Below are positions 51,156-61,160 of a stretch of DNA of 64,000 nt, piece by piece. Source of the DNA: Arthrobacter sp. SX1312 (lineage in GTDB: Bacteria > Actinomycetota > Actinomycetes > Actinomycetales > Micrococcaceae); the NCBI RefSeq assembly GCF_002929295.1, contig NZ_PJIM01000001.1, forward strand, positions 666,040-730,039, read 5' to 3'. Each line of letters begins with the position of its first letter. Position 1 is the stretch's first letter. The notes under the pieces are model-generated. The model was not told the origin of the DNA. It did no database searches and was given only the letters and a program-made list of their open reading frames with translations. A program made the translations under genes and the position numbers.

Positions 51156-53780
51156 ATGGCCGATACCACCCAGGGCACAGACACGCCCTCCCCCCAGCCC
51201 GTTTCCGTCCCCGACAAGCCCGTGCTCGAGGGCCTCGAGGAGAGACTGTCCCGCCAGTGGCGCGAGGACGGCACCTACGCCTTCAAGCGTGACACGACGC
51301 GCGAGGACGTCTACTCGATCGACACTCCCCCGCCCACCGCTTCGGGATCGCTCCACGTGGGGCACATGTTCTCCTACACGCAGACCGATGTCATGGCGCG
51401 GTTCAAGCGCATGCGCGGCGCCAACGTCTTCTACCCGATGGGCTGGGACGACAACGGACTGCCGACCGAGCGCCGCGTCCAGAACTACTACGGCGTCCGC
51501 TGCGACCCCTCCGTGCCGTACGACGCCGACTACCGGCCCCCCGCCGAGCCCGCGAAGAACCAGCGGGACTTCGACGCGGTCTCGCGGAAGAACTTCATCG
51601 AACTCTGCGAGGAGCTGGCGGTCGAGGACGAGTTGGTCTTCGAGAACCTCTTCAGCACCTTGGGCCTCTCGGTGGACTGGGACCTGACCTACCGGACCAT
51701 CGATGACACCTCACGCGCCGTCTCGCAGCGCGCCTTCCTCGAGAACCTCAAGGCCGGGGACGCCTACCTCGCCGAGGCGCCGACGCTGTGGGACGTCACC
51801 TTCCGGACCGCGGTCGCGCAGGCCGAACTCGAGGACCGCGAGCAGCCCGGCGCCTACCACCGCATCGCGTTCCACGCCCCCGACGGCTCGCGGATCCACA
51901 TTGAGACCACGCGCCCCGAGCTGCTGCCCGCCTGCGTGGCCCTCGTGGCGCACCCCGACGACGAGCGCTACAAGCCGCTCTTCGGCACCACGGTCACCAG
52001 CCCGCTGTTCGACGTCGAGGTCGAGATCAAGGCGCATCCCCTGGCGAAGCCCGACAAGGGCAGCGGTATCGCCATGATCTGCACGTTCGGCGACCTGACC
52101 GACGTCACCTGGTGGCGGGAACTGCAGCTGCCCACCCGCGCCGTCGTCGGCCGCGACGGCCGGCTCCGCGCCGAGGCACCCGAGTGGATCACGACCGAGA
52201 AGGCCCGCGAGAACTACGGCCGGCTGGCCGGCAAAACCATCTTCAGCGCCAAGGAGGCCGTCGTCGCCCTGCTCCGCGAGAGCGGGGACCTCGAGGGCGA
52301 GCCGAAGAAGATCATGCACCCGGTCAACTTCTACGAGAAGGGCGACAAGCCCCTCGAGGTCGTGACCAGCCGCCAGTGGTACATCCGCAACGGCGGGCGC
52401 GACGCCGGCAAGCGGGAGGCGCTGATCCAGCGGGGTCGCGAGATCGATTTCCACCCCTCCTTCATGCGGTCCCGCTACGAGAACTGGATCGAGGGACTGA
52501 ACGGCGACTGGCTCGTCTCGCGACAGCGCTTCTTCGGCGTCCCCGTCCCCGTCTGGTACCGCCTCGATGGCGACGGCGAACCGGAGTACGAGGACCCGAT
52601 CATCCCGGCCCTCGAGTCCCTGCCCGTCGATCCGGCCGCCGACCCGGCTCCCGGGTTCGAGGAATCCGCCCGCAACCGGCCCGGCGGCTTCATCGGCGAC
52701 AGCGACGTGCTGGACACCTGGGCGACGTCGTCCCTTACCCCGCAGATCGTGGGCGGCTGGGCGCGGGACGAGGATCTCTTCGGGAAGGTGTTCCCGTTCG
52801 ACCTGCGCCCGCAGGGGCACGACATCATCCGCACCTGGCTGTTCTCGACGGCGGTCCGCGCGGATGCGCTCCAGGACTCGGTGCCGTGGAAGCATGCGGC
52901 CCTGTCCGGCTGGATCCTCGACCCCGACCGCAAGAAGATGTCGAAGTCCAAGGGGAACGTCGTGGTCCCCACGGACGTCCTGGAGCAGTTCGGCGCTGAC
53001 GCCGTGCGGTACTGGGCCGCGTCGGCGAAGCTCGGCGCGGACACCGCCTACGAGGTGAACCAGATGAAGATCGGCCGGCGCCTGGCGATCAAGCTGCTCA
53101 ACGCCTCGAAGTTCGTCCTCAACCTCGGCGTCACCGAGGCGTCCATCGGCTCCGGTGCACTGGACCGTGTCTCGAACGCGCTGGACACCTCCCTGCTCGT
53201 CCAGCTCCGCACGGTGACCGAGCAGGCCACGGCAGCCTTCGAGAAGTACGACTACGCCCGTGCCCTCCAGCTCACGGAGTCCTTCTTCTGGACCTTCACG
53301 GACGACTACGTGGAACTGGTCAAGGACCGTGCCTACGGCGACGCGGGTGACGCCGGGACGCAGTCGGTCCAGGCCGCGCTGGCGACGACGCTGGACGCCC
53401 TGCTGCGCCTGTTCGCGCCGTTCCTGCCGTTCGCCACCGAAGAGGTCTGGAGCTGGTGGCGCGAGGGATCGGTGCACCAGGCGGCCTGGCCCGGCGCCGA
53501 CGCGCTCACGGCCCTGCCGGACACGGCCGACGCCGGCGTCCTCACCTCCGTGGCCCTGGCCCTCGGGGGTATCCGCAAGGCCAAGTCCGAGGCCAAGGTC
53601 AAGCAGCGCACCGAGGTGGAGCGCGCCGTCGTCACGGCGTCCGCCGCCCAGGTGGGGCAGATCCGTGCGGGCCTGGCAGACCTCCTCGCGGCCGGCAACG
53701 CCCGGGACCTCCAGGTCGTCGAAGGGGACGGCGCACTGAGCGTCTCCGACGTCGAACTGGTGCCGCAGCCCGCGGAGTAG
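51156..53780 (+). CDS. valS: valyl-tRNA synthetase
   Basis: An 874-residue class I synthetase charging tRNA-Val. The HIGH-type motif is ASGSLHVGHMFSYTQ near residue 66, and the KMSKS loop is RKKMSKSKGNVVVP near 593. The editing domain lies between (HIETTRPELLPACVALVAHP, DKGSGIAMICTFGD). The C-terminal anticodon-binding region has PFATEEVWSWW, and there is only a short tail in place of the long coiled coil of E. coli ValS. ATG 51156 follows GGAGGA (51150 area). It stands alone, followed by a strong terminator, and is not linked to folC, which here follows ileS. Confidence 0.95.
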   Translation: MADTTQGTDTPSPQPVSVPDKPVLEGLEERLSRQWREDGTYAFKRDTTREDVYSIDTPPPTASGSLHVGHMFSYTQTDVMARFKRMRGANVFYPMGWDDNGLPTERRVQNYYGVRCDPSVPYDADYRPPAEPAKNQRDFDAVSRKNFIELCEELAVEDELVFENLFSTLGLSVDWDLTYRTIDDTSRAVSQRAFLENLKAGDAYLAEAPTLWDVTFRTAVAQAELEDREQPGAYHRIAFHAPDGSRIHIETTRPELLPACVALVAHPDDERYKPLFGTTVTSPLFDVEVEIKAHPLAKPDKGSGIAMICTFGDLTDVTWWRELQLPTRAVVGRDGRLRAEAPEWITTEKARENYGRLAGKTIFSAKEAVVALLRESGDLEGEPKKIMHPVNFYEKGDKPLEVVTSRQWYIRNGGRDAGKREALIQRGREIDFHPSFMRSRYENWIEGLNGDWLVSRQRFFGVPVPVWYRLDGDGEPEYEDPIIPALESLPVDPAADPAPGFEESARNRPGGFIGDSDVLDTWATSSLTPQIVGGWARDEDLFGKVFPFDLRPQGHDIIRTWLFSTAVRADALQDSVPWKHAALSGWILDPDRKKMSKSKGNVVVPTDVLEQFGADAVRYWAASAKLGADTAYEVNQMKIGRRLAIKLLNASKFVLNLGVTEASIGSGALDRVSNALDTSLLVQLRTVTEQATAAFEKYDYARALQLTESFFWTFTDDYVELVKDRAYGDAGDAGTQSVQAALATTLDALLRLFAPFLPFATEEVWSWWREGSVHQAAWPGADALTALPDTADAGVLTSVALALGGIRKAKSEAKVKQRTEVERAVVTASAAQVGQIRAGLADLLAAGNARDLQVVEGDGALSVSDVELVPQPAE

Positions 53781-53788
53781 CCACCCGA

Positions 53789-53828
53789 CGCAGGAAGGGG
53801 CCCGCCGGTGGGCGGGTCCCTTCCTGCG
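53789..53828. terminator. terminator between valS and DsbA-family gene
   Basis: A near-perfect hairpin (CGCAGGAAGGG and CCCTTCCTGCG enclosing a second GCCCGCC/GGCGGG stem) right after the valS stop. Symmetric in both directions, it can end valS and the convergent DsbA-family transcript. Confidence 0.75.
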
Positions 53829-53845
53829 TTCGGGCCGACCGGAGG

Positions 53846-54463
53846 CTAGTCGAACCGCGGGCTCTCCGTGCGGGAGCGCTTGAGTTCGAAGAATCCGGGG
53901 AACTCGGACATCAGGACGGCGCCGTCGAAGATCCTGCCGGCCTCCTCGCCACGGGGGATCCTGGTGAGGACCGGACCGAAGAACGCGGTGCCGTTGAAAG
54001 CCACGACGGGCGTGCCGACCTCGTCGCCCACACGGTCGATGCCGTCCTTGTGGGACGCGCGCAGCCGGGCGTCGTACTCGTCGGTGTGCGCGTAGGAGGC
54101 GAGGTCGGCCGGCAGGCCCACCTCGTCCAGCGACTCCCGGATCACGACGTCGAAGTCCCTGTTCTGGCCGATGTGGATGCGGGTCCCCATCGCGTCGTAC
54201 AGCTTCTTGATGTACTCGTCGCCGTGCAGCTCGGCTGCGGCGATGATGACGCGCACCGGGCCCCAGCCCTGCACCATCATGGCCTGGTACTCCTCGGGGA
54301 GGTCCCGTCCTTCGTTGAGGACGGACAGGCTCATGACGTGCCAGGCGACCGAGATGTCACGCACCTGCTCCACCTCGCCCATCCAGCGGGACGTGATCCA
54401 GGCGAAGGGACACAGGGGGTCGAACCAGAAATCGGCCTTCTCGACGGTCGTGGACGCGCTCAT
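53846..54463 (-). CDS. DsbA-family thioredoxin-fold protein (mycothiol-linked nitroreductase-like)
   Basis: A 205-residue cytoplasmic thioredoxin-fold protein of the DsbA/FrnE group. The active-site region is FWFDPLCPFAWITSRW: one Cys, with Ala where the CxxC second Cys would be. The cis-Pro loop is GTPVVAFNG. The closest known relatives are actinobacterial Rv2466c-type mycothiol-dependent reductases, whose motif is CPWC; the single-Cys form suggests a glutaredoxin-like monothiol mechanism. ATG 54463 is followed immediately by the domain; an upstream Met at 54511 is less likely. Divergent from the GAPDH gene across a 210-base gap that shows no strong motif. Confidence 0.8.
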   Translation of the reverse strand: MSASTTVEKADFWFDPLCPFAWITSRWMGEVEQVRDISVAWHVMSLSVLNEGRDLPEEYQAMMVQGWGPVRVIIAAAELHGDEYIKKLYDAMGTRIHIGQNRDFDVVIRESLDEVGLPADLASYAHTDEYDARLRASHKDGIDRVGDEVGTPVVAFNGTAFFGPVLTRIPRGEEAGRIFDGAVLMSEFPGFFELKRSRTESPRFD

Positions 54464-54673
54464 GGGGTGCTCCTTGCAGGGTTGGTGAGGCCGAGGCCTT
54501 TCCGGGTGCAACCCGCCCCGGCGGCCCGCTATTCCGGCCGAATTGGTGCAGGCCCGCAGGAGGCGGTCTAATGAGAGGACACGACCAGTCGAGGATGCCT
54601 GGCGCTATCCCTGCGTCGCCATCGGGCTGGATGAGCTCGCACCGGCCACCCCGGTGCGGAAAAGGATGCCGCT

Positions 54674-56149
54674 GTGCAGCACCACAGGACCGAGACCCAC
54701 GACACCTGGCTCGAACGCGAGGCACTCGCCGAAGCCATGATCCCGCTCATCGGACGCCTGTACCGCGAGAACAATGTCGTGACGAGCATCCATGGACGCA
54801 GCCTCATCAACAAGTCCACGATGAACATCCTCAAGGCGCACCGCTTCGCGCGCCGCATCACCACCGAGGAGCTCCTGCTCGAGGACACCGCTCCCCTGCT
54901 GCAGGTCCTCGTCGACCTGGACCTCGGAGCAGCAGCGATCGACATCGGACGCCTCCGCCTCGCCTACGACCGCGCCGGGGACGACCTGACCCTCGAGGAG
55001 TTCCTTCGCGCGGAGCTCGCAGACATCGTCGGCCATGGCGGGCGCGACGAACGCACGAGCACCGACGTCGTCCTGTACGGCTTCGGGCGGATCGGGCGCC
55101 TGGTGGCCCGCCTCCTCATCGAGAAGGCCGGCGGAGGCCACGGGCTGCGGCTGCGCGCCGTCGTCGTCCGCCGCGGCTCGGACAACGACCTCGCCAAACG
55201 CGCGAGCCTGCTGCGCCGCGATTCGGTCCACGGGTCCTTCGAGGGGACCATCCAGGTGGACGAGGCGTCGAACACGATCACCGCCAACGGGATCCGCATC
55301 CAGGTGATCTACTCCGACGATCCCGCGACCATCGACTACACGGCGTACGGCATCCACGACGCCATCGTCGTGGACAACACGGGCCGCTGGCGCGACGCCG
55401 ACGGGCTGTCCCAGCACCTGAGGAGCCGCGGCGTGGCCAAGGTGCTGCTGACCGCGCCCGGCAAGGGCAGCCTGAAGAACATCGTGCACGGCATCAACCA
55501 CGCCGCCATCGAGGACACCGACCGCATCATCACGGCCGCATCCTGCACCACCAACGCGATCACGCCCGTCCTCAAGGCGGTCAACGACCGCTTCGGCGTC
55601 ATCCACGGGCACGTGGAGACCGTCCATTCCTTCACGAACGACCAGAACCTGATCGACAACTTCCACCGCGGCGACCGGCGCGGGCGCTCGGCGGCACTCA
55701 ACATGGTCCTCACGGAGACGGGAGCGGCGACGGCGGTGGCGAAGGCGCTGCCCGAACTGGCGGGCAAGCTCACCGGCAGTTCCATCCGCGTGCCGACCCC
55801 GGACGTCTCGATCGCCATCCTCAACCTGACCCTCGAGCACGGGACCACGAAGGAGGAGGTCAACACCTACCTCCGCGAGATGTCCCTCCACTCGGGCATG
55901 CGGAAGCAGGTGGACTACATCGACAGCCCGGAGGTGGTCTCGACGGACTTCGTCGGGTCGCGACGCACGGGCATCGTCGACGGCCTCGCGACGATCGCCG
56001 ACGGCACCTACCTCGTCCTGTACGTCTGGTACGACAACGAGTTCGGGTACAGCTGCCAGGTGGTGCGGGTGCTGGAGGAGATGGCTGCGGTGCATCCGCC
56101 GTCGTACCCCGTCGCCGCCCTCGACGCCGCGGTGGCAGCGAACCCCTGA
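54674..56149 (+). CDS. glyceraldehyde-3-phosphate dehydrogenase, N-terminally extended
   Basis: A 491-residue GAPDH, about 150 residues longer than the glycolytic enzyme. The extension (about 1-125) is helical and charged (RENNVVTSIHGRSLINKST, ITTEELLLEDT). The GAPDH part then follows: VVLYGFGRIGRLVARLL cofactor loop, KVLLTAPGKG, catalytic Cys near 291 in TAASCTTNAITP and WYDNEFGYSCQVV at the end. Extended GAPDHs of this type (GapB-like in corynebacteria and Arthrobacter) tend to be NADP-linked or gluconeogenic. GTG 54674 follows AAAGGA at 7 bases. No other glycolytic gene is nearby. Confidence 0.9.
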   Translation: MQHHRTETHDTWLEREALAEAMIPLIGRLYRENNVVTSIHGRSLINKSTMNILKAHRFARRITTEELLLEDTAPLLQVLVDLDLGAAAIDIGRLRLAYDRAGDDLTLEEFLRAELADIVGHGGRDERTSTDVVLYGFGRIGRLVARLLIEKAGGGHGLRLRAVVVRRGSDNDLAKRASLLRRDSVHGSFEGTIQVDEASNTITANGIRIQVIYSDDPATIDYTAYGIHDAIVVDNTGRWRDADGLSQHLRSRGVAKVLLTAPGKGSLKNIVHGINHAAIEDTDRIITAASCTTNAITPVLKAVNDRFGVIHGHVETVHSFTNDQNLIDNFHRGDRRGRSAALNMVLTETGAATAVAKALPELAGKLTGSSIRVPTPDVSIAILNLTLEHGTTKEEVNTYLREMSLHSGMRKQVDYIDSPEVVSTDFVGSRRTGIVDGLATIADGTYLVLYVWYDNEFGYSCQVVRVLEEMAAVHPPSYPVAALDAAVAANP

Positions 56150-56158
56150 CCGGCGGAC

Positions 56159-56196
56159 ATGCGAAAGGCCCGGCCGTCCGGCCGGGCCTTTCGCAT
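56159..56196. terminator. bidirectional terminator between GAPDH gene and clpX
   Basis: A perfect 17-base palindromic arm pair (ATGCGAAAGGCCCGGCC and its complement) around a 4-base loop. It lies between the convergent stops, with TTT-rich arms in both directions, and can terminate both transcripts. Confidence 0.8.
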
Positions 56197-56203
56197 GGGA
56201 CGA

Positions 56204-57496
56204 TCAGGCGGACTTGTTGCGGCGCTTGGACGCCACCTCGTGCGAGATGAGGGTGGGTTCGGCGCGCTTGGCGACGACGTCGTCGGTGATGACCACCGTC
56301 GCGATGTCCTCGCGGCTGGGGAGGTCGAACATGACCGGCAGGAGGACTTCCTCCATGATGGCGCGAAGGCCCCGCGCGCCGGTCCCGCGATCCAGCGCGA
56401 GGTCGGCGATGGCCTCGAGGGCCTTCGGTTCGAGGACGAGCTCGACGCCGTCGAGCAGGAACATCTTCTGGTACTGCTTGAGCAGGGCGTTCTTCGGCGC
56501 GGTCAGGATCTGCATCAGGGCCGGGCGGTCGAGGTGGGTGACGGTGGTGATGACGGGCAGCCGGCCGATGAACTCGGGGATGAGGCCGAACTTCAGCAGA
56601 TCCTCCGGCATGACGTCCCCGTAGCTCGCCTCCTCGTTCTTCAGGGAGCTCAGCGGGGCGCCGAAGCCGATGCCCTTGCGGCCCGCACGTGAACCGATGA
56701 TCTCCTCGAGACCGGCGAAGGCGCCGGCGACGATGAAGAGGACGTTCGTGGTGTCGATCTGGATGAATTCCTGGTGCGGGTGCTTGCGCCCGCCCTGCGG
56801 CGGAACGGAGGCGACGGTGCCCTCGAGGATCTTCAGCAGCGCCTGCTGGACGCCCTCGCCCGAGACGTCACGCGTGATCGACGGGTTCTCGCTCTTGCGG
56901 GAGATCTTGTCGATCTCGTCGATGTAGATGATGCCCTGCTCGGCCTTCTTGACGTCGTAGTCGGCGGCCTGGATCAGCTTCAGCAGGATGTTCTCCACGT
57001 CCTCGCCGACATAGCCCGCCTCGGTGAGTGCCGTTGCGTCGGCCACGGCGAAGGGCACGTTGAGCCGCCGGGCGAGGGTCTGCGCGAGATAGGTCTTGCC
57101 GCATCCGGTGGGCCCGATGAGCAGGATGTTGGACTTCGCGATCTCGACGTCCTCGGTCTCGACGGCGTCGGCCAGGGTACCGGCCGCGCGGGGCCCGTTA
57201 CCCGACTGGATGCGCTTGTAGTGGTTGTAGACGGCGACGGCGAGGGAGCGCTTCGCGGGCTCCTGGCCCACCACGTACTCCTGCAGGAAGTCGAAGATCT
57301 CGCGGGGCTTCGGGAGCTCGAACGTCCCGAGGTCGGCGACCTCGGACAGCTCCTCCTCGATGATCTCGTTGCACAGGTCGATGCACTCGTCGCAGATGTA
57401 CACGCCGGGGCCCGCGATCAGTTTGCGGACCTGCTTCTGGCTCTTCCCGCAGAAAGAGCACTTGAGCAGATCCGTGCTCTCACCAATGCGAGCCAT
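56204..57496 (-). CDS. clpX: ATP-dependent Clp protease ATP-binding subunit ClpX
   Basis: A 430-residue AAA+ unfoldase that feeds substrates to ClpP. The N-terminal zinc-binding domain has [10 protein letters not shown] and [11 protein letters not shown]. The Walker A loop is [15 protein letters not shown], Walker B is [11 protein letters not shown], and the sensor/arginine-finger helices include [14 protein letters not shown]. The IGF loop that docks into ClpP reads GIGFGAP. It follows clpP1-clpP2 on the reverse strand after a terminator, so it probably has its own promoter in the 160-base gap (57497-57658). Confidence 0.97.
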   Translation of the reverse strand: MARIGESTDLLKCSFCGKSQKQVRKLIAGPGVYICDECIDLCNEIIEEELSEVADLGTFELPKPREIFDFLQEYVVGQEPAKRSLAVAVYNHYKRIQSGNGPRAAGTLADAVETEDVEIAKSNILLIGPTGCGKTYLAQTLARRLNVPFAVADATALTEAGYVGEDVENILLKLIQAADYDVKKAEQGIIYIDEIDKISRKSENPSITRDVSGEGVQQALLKILEGTVASVPPQGGRKHPHQEFIQIDTTNVLFIVAGAFAGLEEIIGSRAGRKGIGFGAPLSSLKNEEASYGDVMPEDLLKFGLIPEFIGRLPVITTVTHLDRPALMQILTAPKNALLKQYQKMFLLDGVELVLEPKALEAIADLALDRGTGARGLRAIMEEVLLPVMFDLPSREDIATVVITDDVVAKRAEPTLISHEVASKRRNKSA

Positions 57497-57568
57497 GGTC
57501 CAGTCCCCTTAGGTATATCGCGATTGCTATCACCACTCTAGGCCACCCGGGCGCGGGAGCCAGTATCA

Positions 57569-57600
57569 AAAGGCCCGTGGTGCCATGCGGCACCACGGGC
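57569..57600 (-). terminator. terminator after clpP2
   Basis: A perfect 12-base stem (GCCCGTGGTGCC and GGCACCACGGGC, 4-base loop) that on the reverse strand is followed by a TTTT run. It lies 58 bases beyond the clpP2 stop. Confidence 0.75.
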
Positions 57601-57658
57601 GCGGAACGGACCGGGCGGCGGGATCCGGGCCCGGTCCGCCCCCGGATCCGCCGTCCTG

Positions 57659-58333
57659 CTACGGGGTGTTGATCTTCGGCGGGGTGATCTTCCGCGAGGT
57701 CAGGACCTCGTCGACCAGTCCGTACTCGACGGCGTCGGCCGCGGTGAGGATCTTGTCGCGCTCGATGTCGATGTTGACCTGCTCCGAGCTGCGACCCGAG
57801 TGGAGGGCCAGGGTGTCCTCCAGCCAGGTGCGCATGCGCATGACCTCGTTGGCCTGGATCTCCAGATCGGAGGCCTGCCCGCCCTGTCCTCCGGAGAGGG
57901 CCGGCTGGTGGATCAGCACGCGCGCGTTCGGCAGGGCCAGCCGCTTGCCCGGGGCTCCCGCGGCCAGCAGGACCGCCGCGGCACTGGCAGCCTGGCCGAG
58001 GCACACGGTCTGCACCTCGGGCCGGATGAACTGCATGGTGTCGTAGATCGCCGTCATGGCCGTGAACGAGCCGCCGGGCGAGTTGATGTAGAGCGTGATG
58101 TCGCGCTCGGGGTCCGTGGACTCGAGGACGAGCAGCTGGGCCATGACGTCGTCCGCTGAGGCGTCGTCCACCTGCGTGCCGAGGAAGATGATGCGGTCCT
58201 CGAACAGCTTCGTGTACGGGTCCTGGCGCTTGAAGCCGTAGGGCGTGCGCTCTTCGAACTGGGGAAGGATGTAGCGGCTGGTCGGCAGGTTCTGCGCCGT
58301 CGATCCCGCTGCTGCCTGGAATTCGTGGTTCAT
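57659..58333 (-). CDS. clpP2: ClpP protease subunit 2
   Basis: A 224-residue serine protease subunit. Ser is in [14 protein letters not shown] near residue 117, the His in IHQPALSGG, and the Asp follows in the handle region. The [20 protein letters not shown] strand is conserved. As in mycobacteria and other actinobacteria, two different ClpP heptamers made from clpP1 and clpP2 form the active tetradecamer. The N-terminal 30 residues are longer than in ClpP1 and probably processed. It lies 46 bases after clpP1. Confidence 0.95.
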   Translation of the reverse strand: MNHEFQAAAGSTAQNLPTSRYILPQFEERTPYGFKRQDPYTKLFEDRIIFLGTQVDDASADDVMAQLLVLESTDPERDITLYINSPGGSFTAMTAIYDTMQFIRPEVQTVCLGQAASAAAVLLAAGAPGKRLALPNARVLIHQPALSGGQGGQASDLEIQANEVMRMRTWLEDTLALHSGRSSEQVNIDIERDKILTAADAVEYGLVDEVLTSRKITPPKINTP

Positions 58334-58379
58334 GGTGTCTCCTGTAGGACGACTGGTGAAGATAGGGGCTGGGCGCGGA

Positions 58380-59006
58380 CTAGGAGGTCTGGTCGGTTCC
58401 GCCGCCGCCGGCCACGGAGCCCGAGTGCGCGGAGATGTGGTCGAAGAACCCGTAGTCGAGGGCCTCCTGGGCCGTGAACCACTTGTCGCGGTCGTTGTCC
58501 TTGAGGATCTTCTCGACCGTCTGACCCGTCTGCTCCGCCGTGAGCTCGGCCATGACGCGCTTCATGTGCAGGATCAGCTCGGCCTGGATCCGGATGTCCG
58601 TCGCGGTTCCGCCGATGCCGCCGGACGGCTGGTGCATGAGGATCCGGGCGTGGGGGGTGGCGTAGCGCTTGCCCTTGGTGCCCGAGGAGAGCAGGAACTG
58701 GCCCATCGAGGCGGCGAGGCCGGTGGCCACCGTGACGACGTCGTTGGGGATGAACTGCATGGTGTCGTAGATCGCCATCCCGGCGGTCACCGAGCCACCC
58801 GGCGAGTTGATGTAGAGGAAGATGTCGCGCTCGGGATCCTCGGCCGACAGCAGCAGGAGCTGAGAGCAGATGGCGTTCGCGTTGTCGTCGCGGACCTCCG
58901 AACCGAGCCAGATGATGCGCTCCTTGAGGAGCCTGTTGTAGATGTAGTCGTCACGACCGCCCATCTCGGGGCCGGCCATGCTCGGGGTGCTTGGTTCGGT
59001 TGCCAT
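58380..59006 (-). CDS. clpP1: ClpP protease subunit 1
   Basis: A 208-residue ClpP. The catalytic Ser is in [15 protein letters not shown] near residue 100 and the His in [31 protein letters not shown] is conserved, and a Gly-rich tail ([12 protein letters not shown]) ends the protein. The start ATG 59006 has GAGAGG 9 bases upstream; the open frame extends to 59135 but without ClpP sequence. It is first in clpP1-clpP2 and lies downstream of tig past a terminator. Confidence 0.95.
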   Translation of the reverse strand: MATEPSTPSMAGPEMGGRDDYIYNRLLKERIIWLGSEVRDDNANAICSQLLLLSAEDPERDIFLYINSPGGSVTAGMAIYDTMQFIPNDVVTVATGLAASMGQFLLSSGTKGKRYATPHARILMHQPSGGIGGTATDIRIQAELILHMKRVMAELTAEQTGQTVEKILKDNDRDKWFTAQEALDYGFFDHISAHSGSVAGGGGTDQTS

Positions 59007-59197
59007 TGACGTTAACCTCTCACTCTGGCGGGCCGCTGCCGCTTCGGCCGACCCGTCCGTTTGTCTCTCCTTGGACACTAACCCGCTGGCGTGACGAATT
59101 GCTCCCGCTCCGGGAACTGTTCGCTGACGGCGCACGGTCGCGCCGCGGCCCTCCGGATGCCGTTCGCCGAGGGCTTTCGCCCGTCTCCTCAGGGCTT

Positions 59198-59240
59198 AAA
59201 AAAACAGCGGTGCCGCCGCCCGGAGGCTGCGGCACCGCTG
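59198..59240 (-). terminator. intrinsic terminator after tig
   Basis: On the reverse strand, CAGCGGTGCCGC and GCGGCACCGCTG pair over a 12-base loop and are followed by seven T. This is a textbook intrinsic terminator, right after the tig stop. clpP1P2 must then rely on read-through or a promoter in 59007-59197. Confidence 0.85.
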
Positions 59241-59253
59241 GTTGCACTGCTGG

Positions 59254-60777
59254 CTACTCGGAGGCCGCCTTCTTGCGCGGCGCCCTCTTCTTCTTCGGTG
59301 CCTCTGCGGCCTCGGGCTCCTCGGCAGCCTCCGGCGCTACGGCCTCGGGGGCTTCGGTCCCGGTCTGCTCGACGTCGGCCACGTCGCCCTCGGGCGCCTC
59401 TGCGACCTCGGTCGCCTGGCCGTCCTCGACGACGTCCTGCTCGGTCTCGAGGTCCTCCGCGCTGATGGTCTCGGTGTCGTCGCCGACGGGCCGGACGAAC
59501 TCGCTGAGGTCGACGGAGGCGCCGTTGGTGTCGGTGACCGTGGCGTACTCGAGGACCTTGGCGAGGGCCTTGCGGCGACGCACCTCTCCGACGATCATCG
59601 GGACCTGGCCGCTCTGGTCCAGCATCTGGGCGAACTGGTTCGGCTCCATGCCGTACTGACCGGCCGTCGAGACGATGTAGTCGATCAGCTCGGCCTGGCT
59701 GACGCCGACCTCTTCCTTCTCGGCGACGGCGTCGAGGATGACCTCGTTCTGGAAGGCACGCTCCGTGTTCGTGCGGATCTCCGCGCGGTGCTCCTCGGTG
59801 TCGTGGTCCTCGCCGGCGCTGTGGGCGTTCTCGCCGTTGAAGTGCTGCTCGAGCTGCTCGTCGATGACGCTCGCGGGGACCGGCACGGCGACGAGCTCGA
59901 CGAGCTTGTCGAGGACCTTGTCGCGCGCCTCGACGCCCTGGTCCATCAGCTTGGACTCGGAGGCCTGCTTCGACAGATCGGCGCGCAGCTCCTCGGCGGT
60001 GTCGAACTCCGACGCCAGCTGGGCGAACTCGTCGTCGACCGCGGGGAGCTCGCGCTCCTTGACCGCCTTGACGACGACCTTGACCTGCGCGTCGGCACCT
60101 GCGTGCTCGCCGCCGGCCAGCTTGGTCTCGAACGTGGCGTCCTCGTCGGTGGAGAGTCCGGTGACGGCCTCGTCCATGCCCTCGAGCATGGTGCCCGAGC
60201 CGATCTGGTAGGACAGGTCCTGGGCGGAGTCGACCTCGTCGTCGCCGACCGACGCGGTCAGGTCGATGGTGAGGAAGTCGCCGTCCTGGGCGGGACGGTC
60301 CACGGCGGTCAGGGTGCCGAAGCGACCGCGCAGCTCGTCCATGGCCTTCTGGATGTCCTCGTCGGAGGCCTCGACGGGCTCGACGGTGACCTCGATGCCC
60401 TTGTAGTCGGGCAGCTCGATCTCGGGGCGGATGTCCAGTTCGACGCTGAACGTCAGCTGGCCGTCCTTCCTCGCGGGATCGGGGACCTCGGTGATCTCGA
60501 CCTCGGGGCGGCTGAGCGGGCGGATGCCCGTCTCCTGCACGGCGCTCTGGTAGAACCCGTTGAGGCCGTCGTTGATGGCGGTCTCGATGACGTAGCCGCG
60601 GCCGACGCGCTGGTCGATGAGCTGCGTGGGAACCTTGCCCTTGCGGAATCCTGGAACCTGCACCTGGGTCGCGATGGTCTTGTAGGCCTCGTCGATGCTG
60701 GGCTTCAGTTCCTCGAAAGGTACCTCGACGTTCAGCTTCACCCGGGTGGGGGAAAGGGTTTCAACAGCGCTCTTCAC
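59254..60777 (-). CDS. tig: trigger factor (ribosome-associated chaperone and prolyl isomerase)
   Basis: A 507-residue trigger factor. The N-terminal ribosome-binding domain carries [18 protein letters not shown] (the ribosome-docking loop), the FKBP-type domain lies near 155-245, and the C-terminal helical arms follow. A low-complexity acidic stretch and basic AP(R/K)KKA tail of about 75 residues extends beyond the usual end, as in other actinobacteria. It starts at GTG 60777 with AGGAG upstream; the frame continues a little further without homology. Its order with clpP1P2-clpX follows the classic tig-clp arrangement. Confidence 0.93.
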   Translation of the reverse strand: MKSAVETLSPTRVKLNVEVPFEELKPSIDEAYKTIATQVQVPGFRKGKVPTQLIDQRVGRGYVIETAINDGLNGFYQSAVQETGIRPLSRPEVEITEVPDPARKDGQLTFSVELDIRPEIELPDYKGIEVTVEPVEASDEDIQKAMDELRGRFGTLTAVDRPAQDGDFLTIDLTASVGDDEVDSAQDLSYQIGSGTMLEGMDEAVTGLSTDEDATFETKLAGGEHAGADAQVKVVVKAVKERELPAVDDEFAQLASEFDTAEELRADLSKQASESKLMDQGVEARDKVLDKLVELVAVPVPASVIDEQLEQHFNGENAHSAGEDHDTEEHRAEIRTNTERAFQNEVILDAVAEKEEVGVSQAELIDYIVSTAGQYGMEPNQFAQMLDQSGQVPMIVGEVRRRKALAKVLEYATVTDTNGASVDLSEFVRPVGDDTETISAEDLETEQDVVEDGQATEVAEAPEGDVADVEQTGTEAPEAVAPEAAEEPEAAEAPKKKRAPRKKAASE

Positions 60778-60846
60778 AGCGTAGGACTCCTGAAATGATT
60801 GGGATTGGTTCTGCAGCGGAGGCACTTTCCTCATCACACAACAGAG

Positions 60847-60920
<74 letters not shown>

Positions 60921-61034
60921 TAAGTGCGAGTGCCAGTCTACGCACCTTTACGCTGACCTCGCACATTTGGCGATAGCGCGCCGGCTGTGATGTAGTTATA
61001 GGCGTTCCACGGGGCACCGAAAGGCGCCCGTTGC

Positions 61035-61105
61035 GGGGATGTAGCTTAATGGTAAAGCCTCAGTCTTCCAAACTGATTACGCGGGTTCGATTCCCGTCAT
61101 CCCCT
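61035..61105 (+). tRNA. tRNA-Gly (TCC)
   Basis: Acceptor GGGGATG pairs with CATCCCC. The D-arm is GCTTAATGGTAAAGC, the anticodon loop CTTCCAA sits in a TCAGT/ACTGA stem (anticodon TCC), and the T-arm has GGTTCGATTCC. No CCA is encoded. It is transcribed divergently from the tRNA-Pro gene. Confidence 0.93.
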
Positions 61106-61160
61106 CTTCTCCCGGCCCTGGAGGCCGCATCACCCGGACCCTGGGTCCGGGTTCTTTTCT

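Noticed and set aside
49548-51365. 605-codon reverse-strand open frame opposite SulP copy 2
   Set aside because: Shadow of the permease; the similar antisense frame opposite copy 1 simply reflects the paralogy.
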